Counted from the first letter of the stretch, positions 26,256 to 35,721 are shown. The stretch: 64,000 nucleotides of DNA from an uncultured Clostridium sp. (GCA_900544905.1 UQXF01000002.1:1-64000), one strand, 5' to 3'. Notes: generated by a model from the sequence alone, not told the origin. Made by a program: numbers and translations.

Positions 26256-28253
26256 ATGGAACACTTTGTTTTACATTCCGAATTTAAGCCTACCGGCGAC
26301 CAGCCTAAAGCAATCGAACAATTAGTGAAAGGTTTCAAAGAAGGTAATCAGTTTCAGACACTTTTAGGAGTTACCGGCTCCGGAAAAACCTTTACCATGG
26401 CGAATGTAATTGCACAACTGAATAAACCGACATTGATTATTGCACACAACAAAACGCTGGCAGCCCAGCTGTATAGTGAGTTTAAGGAATTTTTCCCGAA
26501 TAATGCAGTGGAATATTTTGTCTCCTACTACGATTATTACCAGCCGGAGGCATATGTACCTTCCACCGATACTTACATTGAGAAGGATTCTTCCATCAAT
26601 GATGAGATTGATAAATTAAGACATTCGGCAACTGCAGCCCTGATTGAGCGGAAGGATGTCATTGTCATTTCTTCGGTATCCTGTATCTATGGTATCGGTT
26701 CGCCGGAGGATTATGAGGAAATGATGCTTACTCTCCGAACAGGAATGACCTATGAATGGGATAAGCTGATTTCGGATTTAATTGATATTCAGTATGAACG
26801 GAATGAAATGGACTTTAAAAGGGGAACTTTCCGGGTACATGGGGATGTGCTGGAGATTTTGCCGGTTTCCACCTTTGAGGATGCTATCCGTATTGAGTTT
26901 TTTGGGGATGAGATTGACCGTATGGTGGAATTTGACCCTCTTACCGGAGAGGTAAAAAGAGGAATCAACTGTGCATTTATTTTCCCTGCCTCCCACTATG
27001 TTGTGGCACAGGACAAGATTGAGCGTGCTGTGGAGGAGATTGAAGCAGAGCTGGAACAGCAGGTTGCTTACTTCAAGGAAAATGACAAGCTTCTTGAGGC
27101 ACAGAGAATCAGTGAACGGACGCATTTCGATATGGAGATGCTAAAAGAGACAGGCTTTTGTTCCGGTATTGAGAATTATTCCAGACCATTGGCTGGATTA
27201 GAGCCGGGAGCAACTCCGAATACGCTGCTGGAATTTTTTAAGGATGATTTTCTGATGATTATAGATGAGTCCCATATTACGGTGCCGCAAATCCGGGGTA
27301 TGTATGCGGGAGACCGTTCCAGAAAACAGACATTGGTGGACTTTGGCTTCCGTCTTCCCTCTGCCATGGATAACCGTCCATTGCGGTTTGATGAGTTTGA
27401 GGAGAAGCTGGACCAGGTTATGTTCGTGTCTGCCACACCGTCTGATTATGAGGCAGAGCATGAACTGCTTCGTGCAGAGCAGTTAATCCGCCCAACCGGG
27501 CTTCTTGACCCGTTAATTGAAGTGAAACCGGTGGAGGGTCAGGTGGATGACCTGCTGTCTGAGGTGAACAAAGAAGTGGAAAAGGGCAATAAAATATTAG
27601 TGACAACCCTCACAAAGCGTATGGCAGAGGATTTGACAGATTATCTGAGGGACCAGGGAGTGAAGGTAAAATATCTTCATTCTGATATTGATACCTTAGA
27701 GCGGATTGAGATAGTACGGGACCTGCGTATGGGTGTTTTCGATGTGTTAGTGGGAATCAACCTGTTAAGAGAGGGTCTGGATATTCCGGAAATTACACTG
27801 GTTGCGATTCTGGATGCGGATAAAGAGGGATTTCTCCGTTCCGAGACCTCACTGGTACAGACAGTTGGACGTGCTGCACGTAACAGTGAGGGCAGGGTTA
27901 TTATGTATGCGGACGAGATTACCCGTTCCATGCGCGTGGCGATTGATGAGACCAACCGCAGACGTCAGATTCAGGATGCCTATAATAAGGAGCATGGTAT
28001 TACTCCGACTACAATACAGAAGTCAATTCGTGATTTGATAACCACTTCAACAGATGAGGATGTTGAGGCCTTGAATGCAAAGCTGCAGGAGAAGGACATT
28101 GAGTCCATGTCCAGAAAAGAGCTGCAGGCAGAGATTAAAAAATACACGAAGAAAATGGAGACAGCGGCAGCAGAGCTTAACTTTGAGATGGCAGCAGAGT
28201 ATAGAGACAGACTCAAGGAGTTAAAGGTGACGCTCAGGGACTATGATGCGTAA
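26256..28253 (+). CDS. uvrB: Excinuclease ABC subunit B
   Basis: UvrB loads on damaged DNA with UvrA, verifies the lesion and recruits UvrC in nucleotide excision repair. The 665-aa product has the family length. Order: Walker [13 protein letters not shown] (about 38-49), the beta-hairpin region [17 protein letters not shown] (about 92-108), Walker B-type DESHIT (about 337), helicase motif [13 protein letters not shown] and QTVGRAARN, and a C-terminal UVR coiled coil ending [17 protein letters not shown]. The ATG at 26256 gives the conserved start [23 protein letters not shown] is 13 nt upstream, a long but usable spacing. Expressed from a LexA-controlled promoter. Confidence 0.98.
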   Translation: MEHFVLHSEFKPTGDQPKAIEQLVKGFKEGNQFQTLLGVTGSGKTFTMANVIAQLNKPTLIIAHNKTLAAQLYSEFKEFFPNNAVEYFVSYYDYYQPEAYVPSTDTYIEKDSSINDEIDKLRHSATAALIERKDVIVISSVSCIYGIGSPEDYEEMMLTLRTGMTYEWDKLISDLIDIQYERNEMDFKRGTFRVHGDVLEILPVSTFEDAIRIEFFGDEIDRMVEFDPLTGEVKRGINCAFIFPASHYVVAQDKIERAVEEIEAELEQQVAYFKENDKLLEAQRISERTHFDMEMLKETGFCSGIENYSRPLAGLEPGATPNTLLEFFKDDFLMIIDESHITVPQIRGMYAGDRSRKQTLVDFGFRLPSAMDNRPLRFDEFEEKLDQVMFVSATPSDYEAEHELLRAEQLIRPTGLLDPLIEVKPVEGQVDDLLSEVNKEVEKGNKILVTTLTKRMAEDLTDYLRDQGVKVKYLHSDIDTLERIEIVRDLRMGVFDVLVGINLLREGLDIPEITLVAILDADKEGFLRSETSLVQTVGRAARNSEGRVIMYADEITRSMRVAIDETNRRRQIQDAYNKEHGITPTTIQKSIRDLITTSTDEDVEALNAKLQEKDIESMSRKELQAEIKKYTKKMETAAAELNFEMAAEYRDRLKELKVTLRDYDA

Positions 28254-28266
28254 GCATGTTTTAAGG

Positions 28267-29181
28267 CTAATCGCCGGATTCCCTGCATCTATCCTCCAGT
28301 GTATAATTTGCACGGAAGTATTCCCCCATAAAGCTTGTCACCTTTTTTGCACCGCTGAGATTTAAATGGTCGCCTCCGTCTTTGGTATCCTTCTTCCAGT
28401 TTATTTTAACTCCCTCCTCCAGATTGAGGTCAATGTAATCAACACTATGGGAATCTGCCCACTCCTGCACGCCGTTATGCTTTTTGTAGTTCCAGTTTTT
28501 TGGCGACGGCGTACTTACCAGAAGAAGCTTTGCCTGGTTTTCTTCGCATAGGGTAACAATTTGCTCCAGATAAGAGGAAATGTCCTTTTTGACGGTACGT
28601 TTCTTTTTGGTTTTTTTCATATACTTGCCGCCCTTATAGGGTATTACATTCTTTCTTACAATGAATCCCTTTTGTTTTCTGCGTCGCTCATCCCGGCTTT
28701 TTGGCAGCAGCTTCCGGGCAGCCTTTTTCCAGGATGCGTGATTTGCAAATACGGGAAGGGTGTCTGTTAAATAGTTCATGACCAAATCCGGATTCTCTTC
28801 CTTGGATTTCAAATCACGGAACAGGCAGTTGGTTTCCAGTACAATAACCTTTGGAGATTGGGTTTCAAAGGCATCCTTTAAGATTGCGTAGGTATCGCAG
28901 ACTTTTTGTGCCGCTGTACCGCACACATAGGATGAATAGCCGTATTTGGAGTATAAATGCCGGGGAGAAAAGGCGGCATAACTTTCACTGTCACCGAAAA
29001 AGAGTATATCCAGACTGTTGTCTGGCTCTGCTTTTATATCAGCAGTTTTTACGCTGACAGAAAGGGAGTCATACACATAAAGACCATCCTTTCGCTGGAA
29101 AAAGAATGAAATTATAATAAGCAGTATAACAAGGCCCAGCAAGAACCCTGTGCATTTCAATAAATTCTTGTGTGTTTTCAA
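28267..29181 (-). CDS. DltD-like SGNH-fold membrane-anchored protein
   Basis: A 304-aa protein with one N-terminal membrane anchor (LLKCTGFLLGLVILLIIISF) and an extracellular SGNH-hydrolase-type domain. Block I is ILFFGDSESYAAFSP with the nucleophile Ser near residue 66, and the Asp-x-x-His pair is GGDHLNLSG near 270. It is last in a five-gene operon laid out like dltABCD, at the DltD or AlgJ position. There it should help the MBOAT partner pass an acyl or aminoacyl group to an outside acceptor. A Lys-rich insert (about 150-195, KKTKKKRTVKK) is unusual. It ends 13 nt from the convergent uvrB stop with no clear terminator between. Confidence 0.8.
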   Translation of the reverse strand: MKTHKNLLKCTGFLLGLVILLIIISFFFQRKDGLYVYDSLSVSVKTADIKAEPDNSLDILFFGDSESYAAFSPRHLYSKYGYSSYVCGTAAQKVCDTYAILKDAFETQSPKVIVLETNCLFRDLKSKEENPDLVMNYLTDTLPVFANHASWKKAARKLLPKSRDERRRKQKGFIVRKNVIPYKGGKYMKKTKKKRTVKKDISSYLEQIVTLCEENQAKLLLVSTPSPKNWNYKKHNGVQEWADSHSVDYIDLNLEEGVKINWKKDTKDGGDHLNLSGAKKVTSFMGEYFRANYTLEDRCRESGD

Positions 29182-29213
29182 TGTTCGATTCCTCCGTTAA
29201 AAGCAGCCGGTAC

Positions 29214-30704
29214 CTAATAGGTGGCATAAATCATATCTACAACCGTATAGCCAGCGCCATAGGCACCGAATATTACGATACAGAAAATGACGGCATACCA
29301 GAAGCTCCATCTAAGCGGAAGGTTCAAGGAAGCAACCTTCTCCCGGATGGAAATACCTTTTTCATGAATAATGTCTACCACCAGAACAATAAATATTCCG
29401 GCAAGGGAAAGAAGGATATCATAATTATCCAGACCAAAGTCCATTTCCTTCAGCACAGAAATATGAAAGCTGGTAAAAATTCTTCCCAGCATGCCGAAGC
29501 CCTGGGTAATACTGCTGGCACGAAAGAACAATTCACCAACATTAACAATTATAAAAAGCTTTAATGCAGTAAGAAGACGCCAGCCGATTTTTTCTGTGTG
29601 TATATTCTTTCGCTCAATAAATTTTTCTATTGGTGCTTCCGTTATATTTTCAATAAAAATCAATACAAAATAGTACATACCATAAAACAGATATGTCCAT
29701 CCGGCGCCATGCCAGATACCGTTTGAAAGCCATACAAAAAACAATGCAATAATTGGTGCCACAAATTTGCTGACACCAATGCCCCAGACACCCTTCACCT
29801 TTTTGGCAAGCTTTTTTACAGGTTTTGCCAGGGAAAGAGGATAAAATACATAGTCCTTCAGCCATCTTCCCAGAGTAATATGCCATCTGCGCCAGAAGTC
29901 CGAGGCATTTTTTGCAAAAAATGGCTGCCGGAAATTCTCCGGGAGCTTCACACCGAATATTTTACCGCTTCCCAGTATGATATCCATACATCCCGAAAAT
30001 TCCGTATAGAGCTGAATAGTGTAGCAGACCACTGCAACAGCGATTGCCGAACCATCGTATTTTTCGTAATCTCCAAATATTTTAAAAATTACGGGAGCAA
30101 GCCTGTCGGCAACCATCATCTTTTTAAACAGTCCCCACAAAATCCGCTGGTATCCGGATGCCAGATTGCTATATTCAATGCTCCTTCCGGCATAGAGGGT
30201 GTCTGCTGTTTCGGAGAATTTACTGATAGGTCCCTCCATGATTTGTGGGAAAAAGCTTAAGAACAGGGCAACCTTTGCAAGGTTTTTCTCTGCTTTGATG
30301 GTTCCCCTGTACACATCTGTCATATAGGAAATGGTTTCCAGGGTATAGTAGGATATACCAATTGGTGCGATAAGGGTAAGTCCAAATACCTTTAAATACT
30401 TGAATACAATCAGCATTCCAAGCGTAATCGCAATACCGCCGGCAAGAATATAACGCTTCTTTTTTGTCAGCTGTTTTCCCTTTACAGATGCGTGTTCAGC
30501 GACATAGGCAAGAAGCCTGCCTGTGCCATAGGTGGCAAGGGTTGCAATGAACAGATACAGAATCAGCCACTTGCTGACCATCCAGAAAAACACATAATCG
30601 GCAGTAAGAAGCACCAGCCAGCGGAAGCGGGCTGGTGTAAGCTGGTATAAAAGAATTACAACAGGCAGAAATAACAGACTGTAGGTCAGTAAATGATACT
30701 CCAA
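29214..30704 (-). CDS. MBOAT-family O-acyltransferase (DltB/AlgI-like)
   Basis: A 496-aa polytopic membrane protein with about eleven hydrophobic segments. The MBOAT signature residues are present: FWRRWHITLGRWLKDYVFYPL with the first conserved His near 284 and NGIWHGAGWTYLFYG with the catalytic His near 335. In DltB this His sits in a funnel that receives the aminoacyl group from the carrier protein DltC and passes it across the membrane. The gene starts 1 nt after the carrier-protein gene ends, so they are certainly co-transcribed. The length is greater than typical DltB (about 400) and closer to AlgI-type proteins. Confidence 0.92.
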   Translation of the reverse strand: MEYHLLTYSLLFLPVVILLYQLTPARFRWLVLLTADYVFFWMVSKWLILYLFIATLATYGTGRLLAYVAEHASVKGKQLTKKKRYILAGGIAITLGMLIVFKYLKVFGLTLIAPIGISYYTLETISYMTDVYRGTIKAEKNLAKVALFLSFFPQIMEGPISKFSETADTLYAGRSIEYSNLASGYQRILWGLFKKMMVADRLAPVIFKIFGDYEKYDGSAIAVAVVCYTIQLYTEFSGCMDIILGSGKIFGVKLPENFRQPFFAKNASDFWRRWHITLGRWLKDYVFYPLSLAKPVKKLAKKVKGVWGIGVSKFVAPIIALFFVWLSNGIWHGAGWTYLFYGMYYFVLIFIENITEAPIEKFIERKNIHTEKIGWRLLTALKLFIIVNVGELFFRASSITQGFGMLGRIFTSFHISVLKEMDFGLDNYDILLSLAGIFIVLVVDIIHEKGISIREKVASLNLPLRWSFWYAVIFCIVIFGAYGAGYTVVDMIYATY

Positions 30705-30705
30705 T

Positions 30706-30936
30706 CTAATTTTCCTCCTTTAGCCGGTTAATCATTTCCCAGAGCTTTGCTGCGGAATTAAAATTCTCAGGCGTCAGCTCTGCCGGGGAAACTTCAATAT
30801 CAAATGCGTCCTCAATTTCCGATACGAGAGACAAAATACCAAAGGAATTTAAAATATGGTCATCAATCAGTGTGGTACAGTTTGCCACATCTTCTCCCGG
30901 TAAAAGCTCCTCTAAAATTTCAATTAATTCTTCCAT
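30706..30936 (-). CDS. Acyl/aminoacyl carrier protein (DltC-like)
   Basis: A 76-aa acidic helical carrier protein. The phosphopantetheine site is ILNSFGILSLVSEIED, with the modified Ser near residue 33. The residue before the Ser is Asn, where most carrier proteins have Asp (DS). The start at 30936 (MEELIEILEEL) is preferred because GGAGG lies 9 nt upstream; a further in-frame ATG at 30960 would put eight basic residues in front. It overlaps the upstream decarboxylase gene by 17 nt. Expected role: to carry an activated amino acid as a thioester from the adenylation enzyme to the membrane acyltransferase. Confidence 0.88.
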   Translation of the reverse strand: MEELIEILEELLPGEDVANCTTLIDDHILNSFGILSLVSEIEDAFDIEVSPAELTPENFNSAAKLWEMINRLKEEN

Positions 30937-32149
30937 CTTCCTTTTCCTCCGTTTTTCCATTTAATACATTAATTTGTGTCCGGTTTCTTAAAATCTGAAT
31001 GTTCCCATCCGTATCAATTAAGAGCACCTGTGGCAGCTCCCGGCTTAAAAACAGTGCCATACCCTCGGTGACGGCATAAGCGCCACAGCGTTCAAAGACT
31101 AAAATGTCGCCGATATCAAAGGCATCAAGCTCCACCTGCCGCACCAATACGTCATTTACGGTACATAAGGAGCCGCAAATGGTCCATTTTCCAGCATTTC
31201 CAGGGGTATCCTTAGTTCTTATAATCTGCATATAGGGTTTTTTCATACCCATCATCTGACCGTAATAGTTTATGTGATGGATGCCCCCATCCACAATGAT
31301 AAAGCCTGTGTCAGCGGTATGCTTAATATCCATTATCTGTGTCATATAATATCCGCAGTTCCATGTCAGAAATCTTCCAAGCTCAATAGAAATGTGCTGG
31401 TATGAGGCTATGGCTGCCAGAGAATGGTTTAACATATCAAGCTGGCTGTTGTCGTCAGCTGCGGAAAGCTCTGCATCACTGGCATTTTCAAAGTATAAAA
31501 CCATAAGACCGGGACCATATTCCAGCTCTAAGCTGTCCAGATTATATTTGTCCAGCAGCTGTCTGCCGTAGGTATCCAGCTGTTGCAGTTCCTGTTGGAT
31601 TTTCTGTCCTTTTTTCTGTGTACCGGAATAATAATGGATTCCGATTACATCCATGGCGTTATCTGTCTGTATCATGGCAAGCACCCGTTCTAAGCTGGTT
31701 TTATCCATGCCAAACTGATTGCCGCTTGAAAGTCTCAGCAGCACCTTAAGCCTTCTGTCAAGCCTGCCGGCGCATTGTCTGAGTATCCTGTAGTGCAGTT
31801 CGGATTCTATTGTGTAGATGCCTGCACCATGGCTGTAGGAGAAAATCCGTTCCATGGATTCCATGGTTTTGTTGACACCGGATACCACAATCTTTTCAGG
31901 GTCTATCTGTTCCCGAATGCAGATTTCATATTCTCCCGGGGAGCACACCTCCAGTCTGTCTGTCAGCCGGGAGAGTGGGCCTGCCAAAAAAGGGTTTGCT
32001 TTCATGGCAAAGCATAGCTGCGTTCCTGCCGGGAGCCTGCTTCGTATCAGTGCAATCCGTTCAGGCAGACTCTGCATGTCAAATACGTATGTGGGCGTTC
32101 CGTAATGGGAAGCTATAAATGGAAGCATGTCCTGTTGCATGTAATTCAT
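30920..32149 (-). CDS. Fold-type III PLP decarboxylase (LysA/BtrK-like) in a dlt-like operon
   Basis: A 409-aa member of the alanine-racemase/diaminopimelate-decarboxylase fold family. The PLP Lys is in LCFAMKANPF (about residue 50). Other family marks are EVCSPGEYEIC, GIHYYSGTQ, SIELGRFLTWNCGYY and the Cys motif CGSLCTVNDVLVRQ. The last conserved block reads GAYAVTEGMALFLSRELP, closer to what I recall of BtrK-like, carrier-protein-acting decarboxylases than to LysA, where GAYG.SM..YN is usual. It lies between the adenylation and carrier genes, overlapping both (4 nt and 17 nt). Lysine-pathway genes are absent nearby, so plain LysA is unlikely. Substrate unknown; decarboxylation of the carrier-bound amino acid is my inference. 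Confidence 0.82.
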   Translation of the reverse strand: MNYMQQDMLPFIASHYGTPTYVFDMQSLPERIALIRSRLPAGTQLCFAMKANPFLAGPLSRLTDRLEVCSPGEYEICIREQIDPEKIVVSGVNKTMESMERIFSYSHGAGIYTIESELHYRILRQCAGRLDRRLKVLLRLSSGNQFGMDKTSLERVLAMIQTDNAMDVIGIHYYSGTQKKGQKIQQELQQLDTYGRQLLDKYNLDSLELEYGPGLMVLYFENASDAELSAADDNSQLDMLNHSLAAIASYQHISIELGRFLTWNCGYYMTQIMDIKHTADTGFIIVDGGIHHINYYGQMMGMKKPYMQIIRTKDTPGNAGKWTICGSLCTVNDVLVRQVELDAFDIGDILVFERCGAYAVTEGMALFLSRELPQVLLIDTDGNIQILRNRTQINVLNGKTEEKEDGRIN

Positions 32150-33684
32150 CCTCTCATCCTTTTGTTCTGATAAAGCTCTCTTATAAGACGGCGGTCGGTT
32201 TTTCCGTTTTTTGTAAGAGGAAGGGATTCCACACAGCGGAGGATATTGGGAAGCATATATTCCGGCACCTTTTGTTTCATATCGTTAAGAATCTGCTTCT
32301 TGTCATTCCCGCCCACATAGAAAGCCACAATTTTTCCTTTTTCCTCATCAAAAAAGCAGCAGGCATGCTCTACGGTGCTGACACTGCCGAGAACACTCTC
32401 TATTTCTTCGAGCTCAATGCGGTGTCCCATATGTTTGATTTGAAAATCCCTTCGCCCGGCAAAATAGAGCATATTATCAGCTCCGTAGTATGCCAGGTCA
32501 CCGGTCCGGTAAATGGTTTCCGGCCAGCCGGACTGCAGCGGGTTCTGTGTAAAGGCTTTTGCAGTGGCGGCAGAATCATTGTAATAGCCGAGGGCAAGGG
32601 ATGTGCCTGCCACGCATAGCTCGCCGGTCACCCCAGGTTTGGTATATGGTATTTCGTTGTCATCCTCATCCAATAAAAATACCCGTTCATTGGCAAATGC
32701 CTGTCCCATTGGAAGCCTGTCATTTTCCGAAAACTCTTTGTCTATTATATAATATGTGCAGTTGCAGGTAATTTCAGTCGGACCGTACAGATTGACAAAC
32801 ATGGCATCCGGATAGTAGGAGCGCCAGATATTTAACTGTTTTATTGGCATCATTTCACCGCTGAACATAATTTTATTGATTCCCGACGGCGCTTTGTGTT
32901 TTAGTCCATGGAGACGGTTTAACAGGCAAAGCGCTGATACCGCCCAAATCAGGGTGGTCACCCTGTTGTCATCTAACATGTCTACCACTGCATTGGGAAA
33001 CATAAAGTAAGACCTTGGGATGATTATCAGGGTTGCTCCGAGCTTTAATGTGCTGTAAATATCCTTTACCGACACATCAAAATCAAAGGGTGCCTGGTTG
33101 CCGATTACATCATCGCAGGTAATGCCAAATGTTTCGGTGAACTGCTCGATAAAATCAATAACGGAACGATGGCAGATTAGAACGCCCTTGGGAACACCGG
33201 TGGAGCCGGATGTAAAATTACAATAAACCGGGTCTGTATCCACCAGCTTATGCCGGAGCTGCATAAGCATTGCATCAGCAGCTTCCTCGCTTTTTTCCGT
33301 GAATAAATCCTCTGTATATATAATTGTTTTATTATACCCTGCGCTGTTAAGCTTTTCCGCCTGATTTTTTTCCGTTATCACAATATCGGTATGTAGTGTA
33401 TTGAGAAGCTGCCGGATTCGGTCGGCAGGAAAGGCTGGGTCCACCAGGGTGTAAAAACATCCTGCATACAGGATTCCCATGAATGCCTTCAGGGTGATAA
33501 CGCTTTTATCCATAAACACAGCGATGGGTTTTTTAATATCTGTCTGTCTTGCCAGCAGTATTCCGATTTTTTTTGCATCTGCCAGCAGCTCACTGTATGT
33601 ACAGGAGCTTTTATCGTCTTTGACCGCGGTCTTGTTGGGAAAGGCTGCTGCACTGGCTTCGAGATATTCTAATACATTGTTCAT
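32146..33684 (-). CDS. Amino acid adenylation enzyme (DltA-like ligase)
   Basis: A 512-aa stand-alone adenylation domain that should activate an amino acid with ATP and load it on the carrier protein. Core motifs are present: A3 CNFTSGSTGVPKGV (about 173-186), A5 NLYGPTEITC, A7 YRTGD, A8 GRRDFQIKHMGHRIE, A10 LTKNGKTDRR with the catalytic Lys. FDFDVSVKD holds the Asp expected to bind the alpha-amine. DltA proteins have a Cys in a FCGE motif that shapes the D-Ala pocket; here the equivalent reads FSGE, and KDIY replaces MDLY. This suggests a substrate other than D-Ala. First gene of the five-gene operon. Confidence 0.88.
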   Translation of the reverse strand: MNNVLEYLEASAAAFPNKTAVKDDKSSCTYSELLADAKKIGILLARQTDIKKPIAVFMDKSVITLKAFMGILYAGCFYTLVDPAFPADRIRQLLNTLHTDIVITEKNQAEKLNSAGYNKTIIYTEDLFTEKSEEAADAMLMQLRHKLVDTDPVYCNFTSGSTGVPKGVLICHRSVIDFIEQFTETFGITCDDVIGNQAPFDFDVSVKDIYSTLKLGATLIIIPRSYFMFPNAVVDMLDDNRVTTLIWAVSALCLLNRLHGLKHKAPSGINKIMFSGEMMPIKQLNIWRSYYPDAMFVNLYGPTEITCNCTYYIIDKEFSENDRLPMGQAFANERVFLLDEDDNEIPYTKPGVTGELCVAGTSLALGYYNDSAATAKAFTQNPLQSGWPETIYRTGDLAYYGADNMLYFAGRRDFQIKHMGHRIELEEIESVLGSVSTVEHACCFFDEEKGKIVAFYVGGNDKKQILNDMKQKVPEYMLPNILRCVESLPLTKNGKTDRRLIRELYQNKRMRG

Positions 33685-33804
33685 AATTGCCTCCCATATT
33701 TATATTGCAAACGCTTGTTTCATATCTTGCTGTTTTTGTTTGATTTTATTAACCACATTGTCACAAAGTAACATATAATACATGAATATACAATAAAATT
33801 TAAT

Positions 33805-33840
33805 CTTAAGAAATCTTAAAAAAACTTAAAGAAATCTTAA
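33805..33840. promoter_or_regulatory. Four phased CTTAA repeats, probable response-regulator operator
   Basis: CTTAA begins at 33805, 33815, 33825 and 33836, that is, once per helical turn (10, 10, 11 nt), mostly as TCTTAA. Direct repeats with this phasing are typical binding sites for OmpR/PhoB-type response regulators; CiaR and PhoP sites look alike. They lie between the divergent dlt-like operon and the ABC exporter, about 30 nt upstream of the exporter's -35 box. Confidence 0.6.
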
Positions 33841-33870
33841 GATATAAAAAGAGGAGTAGTAAAAAATAAA

Positions 33871-33900
33871 TTGTACTTTTCATAAATTGTCTGTTATACT
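33871..33900 (+). promoter_or_regulatory. Promoter of the ABC exporter gene
   Basis: TTGTAC (33871-33876), an 18-nt spacer and TATACT (33895-33900), 60 nt before the start codon at 33961. Confidence 0.65.
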
Positions 33901-33960
33901 CAAATCACTTTTAGCAAAAAATATCAGGTAATTGCGAAATAAAGTAATGAGGTGAGAAGA

Positions 33961-35721
33961 ATGGATAACAAGGAATACAGGACAACAGAGCTTTTAAGGA
34001 GATTTCTTCCCTATTACAGGGAACACGTCGGAACGGTGGCGCTGGACTTGTTCTGTGCGGCACTGACAACCATTTGTGAACTGGTGCTGCCCCTTATCAT
34101 GCGTTATATTACCAATGAGGGAATGCGGGATTTGGCGTCGCTGTCGGTAAAGACCATTTTGATGCTTGGTGCATTGTATCTGGGACTTAGAATCATAGAC
34201 AGTATTGCCAATTACTATATGGCAGATGTGGGTCATGTAATGGGTGCTAAAATCGAGACTACTATGAGAAGGGATGCCTATTCCCATCTTCAGAAGCTTT
34301 CTAATACCTATTATAACAATACAAAGGTGGGGCAGATTATGGGCAGGATTACCAATGACCTGTTTGATGTGACGGAGTTTGCCCATCACTGTCCGGAGGA
34401 GTTCTTCATTGCAGCAATCAAGGCGGTGGCTGGATTTATTATTTTGTCCGGGATTAATTTCTGGCTTACACTGATTATTTTCTGTATCGTGCCGGTTATG
34501 TTTTTTACCTGCATGGCTTTAAATAAAAGGATGAAGCGGGCATTTTCCAAACAGAGATATCAGATTGGAGAGCTGAACGCCCGTATTGAAGACAGCCTTT
34601 TAGGGCAGAAGGTAGTGAAGGCTTTCACAAATGAGGATATGGAAAATGAAAAATTTGCTGTAGACAACCGGCATTTCTTTGAAATAAAAAAGGAAACCTA
34701 TAAATATATGGCAGCATTTCAGACAACCACAAGAATGTTTGATGGCATCATGTATCTTGCCGTGGTGACAGGTGGCGGAATTTTTATGGTTAAGGGGCTG
34801 ATAAAGCCCGGCGATTTGGTGGCATATATGCTCTATGTTACAACCCTGATTGCTACGATACGCAGAATTATTGAGTTTGCCGAGCAGTTCCAGCGGGGCA
34901 TGACAGGGATTGAGCGTTTTTTGCAGATTATGGATGCAGATATTGACATATTTGACGAAGAAGGGGCACAGCCTTTGGAACATGTGTCAGGAGATATTGA
35001 GTTTGAAAATGTAAGCTTTGAATATCCGGATGACCACAATATGGTATTTTCAAACCTGAATCTATCCATAAAGGCGGGGGAGAAGGTTGCGATTGTGGGA
35101 CCGTCCGGCGGCGGTAAGACTACACTCTGTAATCTGATACCAAGGTTTTATGATATTGATACCGGCTGTATCCGGTTAGACGGGAAAAATATCAGGGATT
35201 ATACGTTAAAGAGCCTGCGGCAGCATATCGGGATTGTCCAGCAGGATGTATATTTGTTTTCCGGAACGGTTTACGACAATATTGTTTATGGGAAACCGGA
35301 TGCAACACGGGAGCAGGTGACAGAGGCGGCAAGGCTTGCCGGGGCAGATGCTTTTATAAAGGAGCTCAAGGATGGTTATGACACGTACATCGGAGAGCGC
35401 GGTGTGAAGTTATCCGGCGGACAGAAACAGAGAATCAGTATTGCCAGGGTTTTCCTGAAAAATCCGCCAATTCTCATATTGGACGAGGCTACCTCGGCAT
35501 TGGACAATGAGAGTGAGTTTGAGGTGGCAAAGTCCCTGGTAAAGCTGTCGAAGGGAAGAACAACACTGACGATTGCACACAGACTTTCCAGTATCCGAAA
35601 TTCGGACCGGATACTGGTGCTTACCCAGGAGGGCATCGTGGAGGAGGGAAGCCACGATGAACTGATGGAGAAGCAGGGAATGTATTACCAGTTTTATACC
35701 ATGGCGGATAAGTGGCAGTGA
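33961..35721 (+). CDS. ABC exporter, fused membrane and ATPase domains
   Basis: A 586-aa half-transporter that must dimerise. The type I exporter membrane domain (about 1-310, six helices) is followed by the ATPase domain: Walker A GPSGGGKTTL (about 375), Q-loop IVQQDVYLFSG, signature LSGGQKQR (about 480), Walker B ILILDEAT and H-loop TIAHRL. MsbA/LmrA-like; substrate may be a lipid, peptide or drug. ATG 33961 follows GAGGTG at 6 nt, better than the in-frame GTG at 33952. It is divergent from the dlt-like operon and shares the intergenic repeat region with it, so joint control and an envelope role are plausible but unproven. Confidence 0.93.
   Translation: MDNKEYRTTELLRRFLPYYREHVGTVALDLFCAALTTICELVLPLIMRYITNEGMRDLASLSVKTILMLGALYLGLRIIDSIANYYMADVGHVMGAKIETTMRRDAYSHLQKLSNTYYNNTKVGQIMGRITNDLFDVTEFAHHCPEEFFIAAIKAVAGFIILSGINFWLTLIIFCIVPVMFFTCMALNKRMKRAFSKQRYQIGELNARIEDSLLGQKVVKAFTNEDMENEKFAVDNRHFFEIKKETYKYMAAFQTTTRMFDGIMYLAVVTGGGIFMVKGLIKPGDLVAYMLYVTTLIATIRRIIEFAEQFQRGMTGIERFLQIMDADIDIFDEEGAQPLEHVSGDIEFENVSFEYPDDHNMVFSNLNLSIKAGEKVAIVGPSGGGKTTLCNLIPRFYDIDTGCIRLDGKNIRDYTLKSLRQHIGIVQQDVYLFSGTVYDNIVYGKPDATREQVTEAARLAGADAFIKELKDGYDTYIGERGVKLSGGQKQRISIARVFLKNPPILILDEATSALDNESEFEVAKSLVKLSKGRTTLTIAHRLSSIRNSDRILVLTQEGIVEEGSHDELMEKQGMYYQFYTMADKWQ

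Noticed and set aside
30920..32149. Calling this gene lysA for lysine synthesis
   Set aside because: It is embedded between an adenylation gene and a carrier gene with overlaps on both sides, no lysine genes are near, and its last conserved block differs from LysA.
28267..33684. Calling the operon plain dltABCD
   Set aside because: It has an extra decarboxylase gene, a different gene order (A, decarboxylase, C, B, D), a changed pocket motif in the ligase, and a longer MBOAT.
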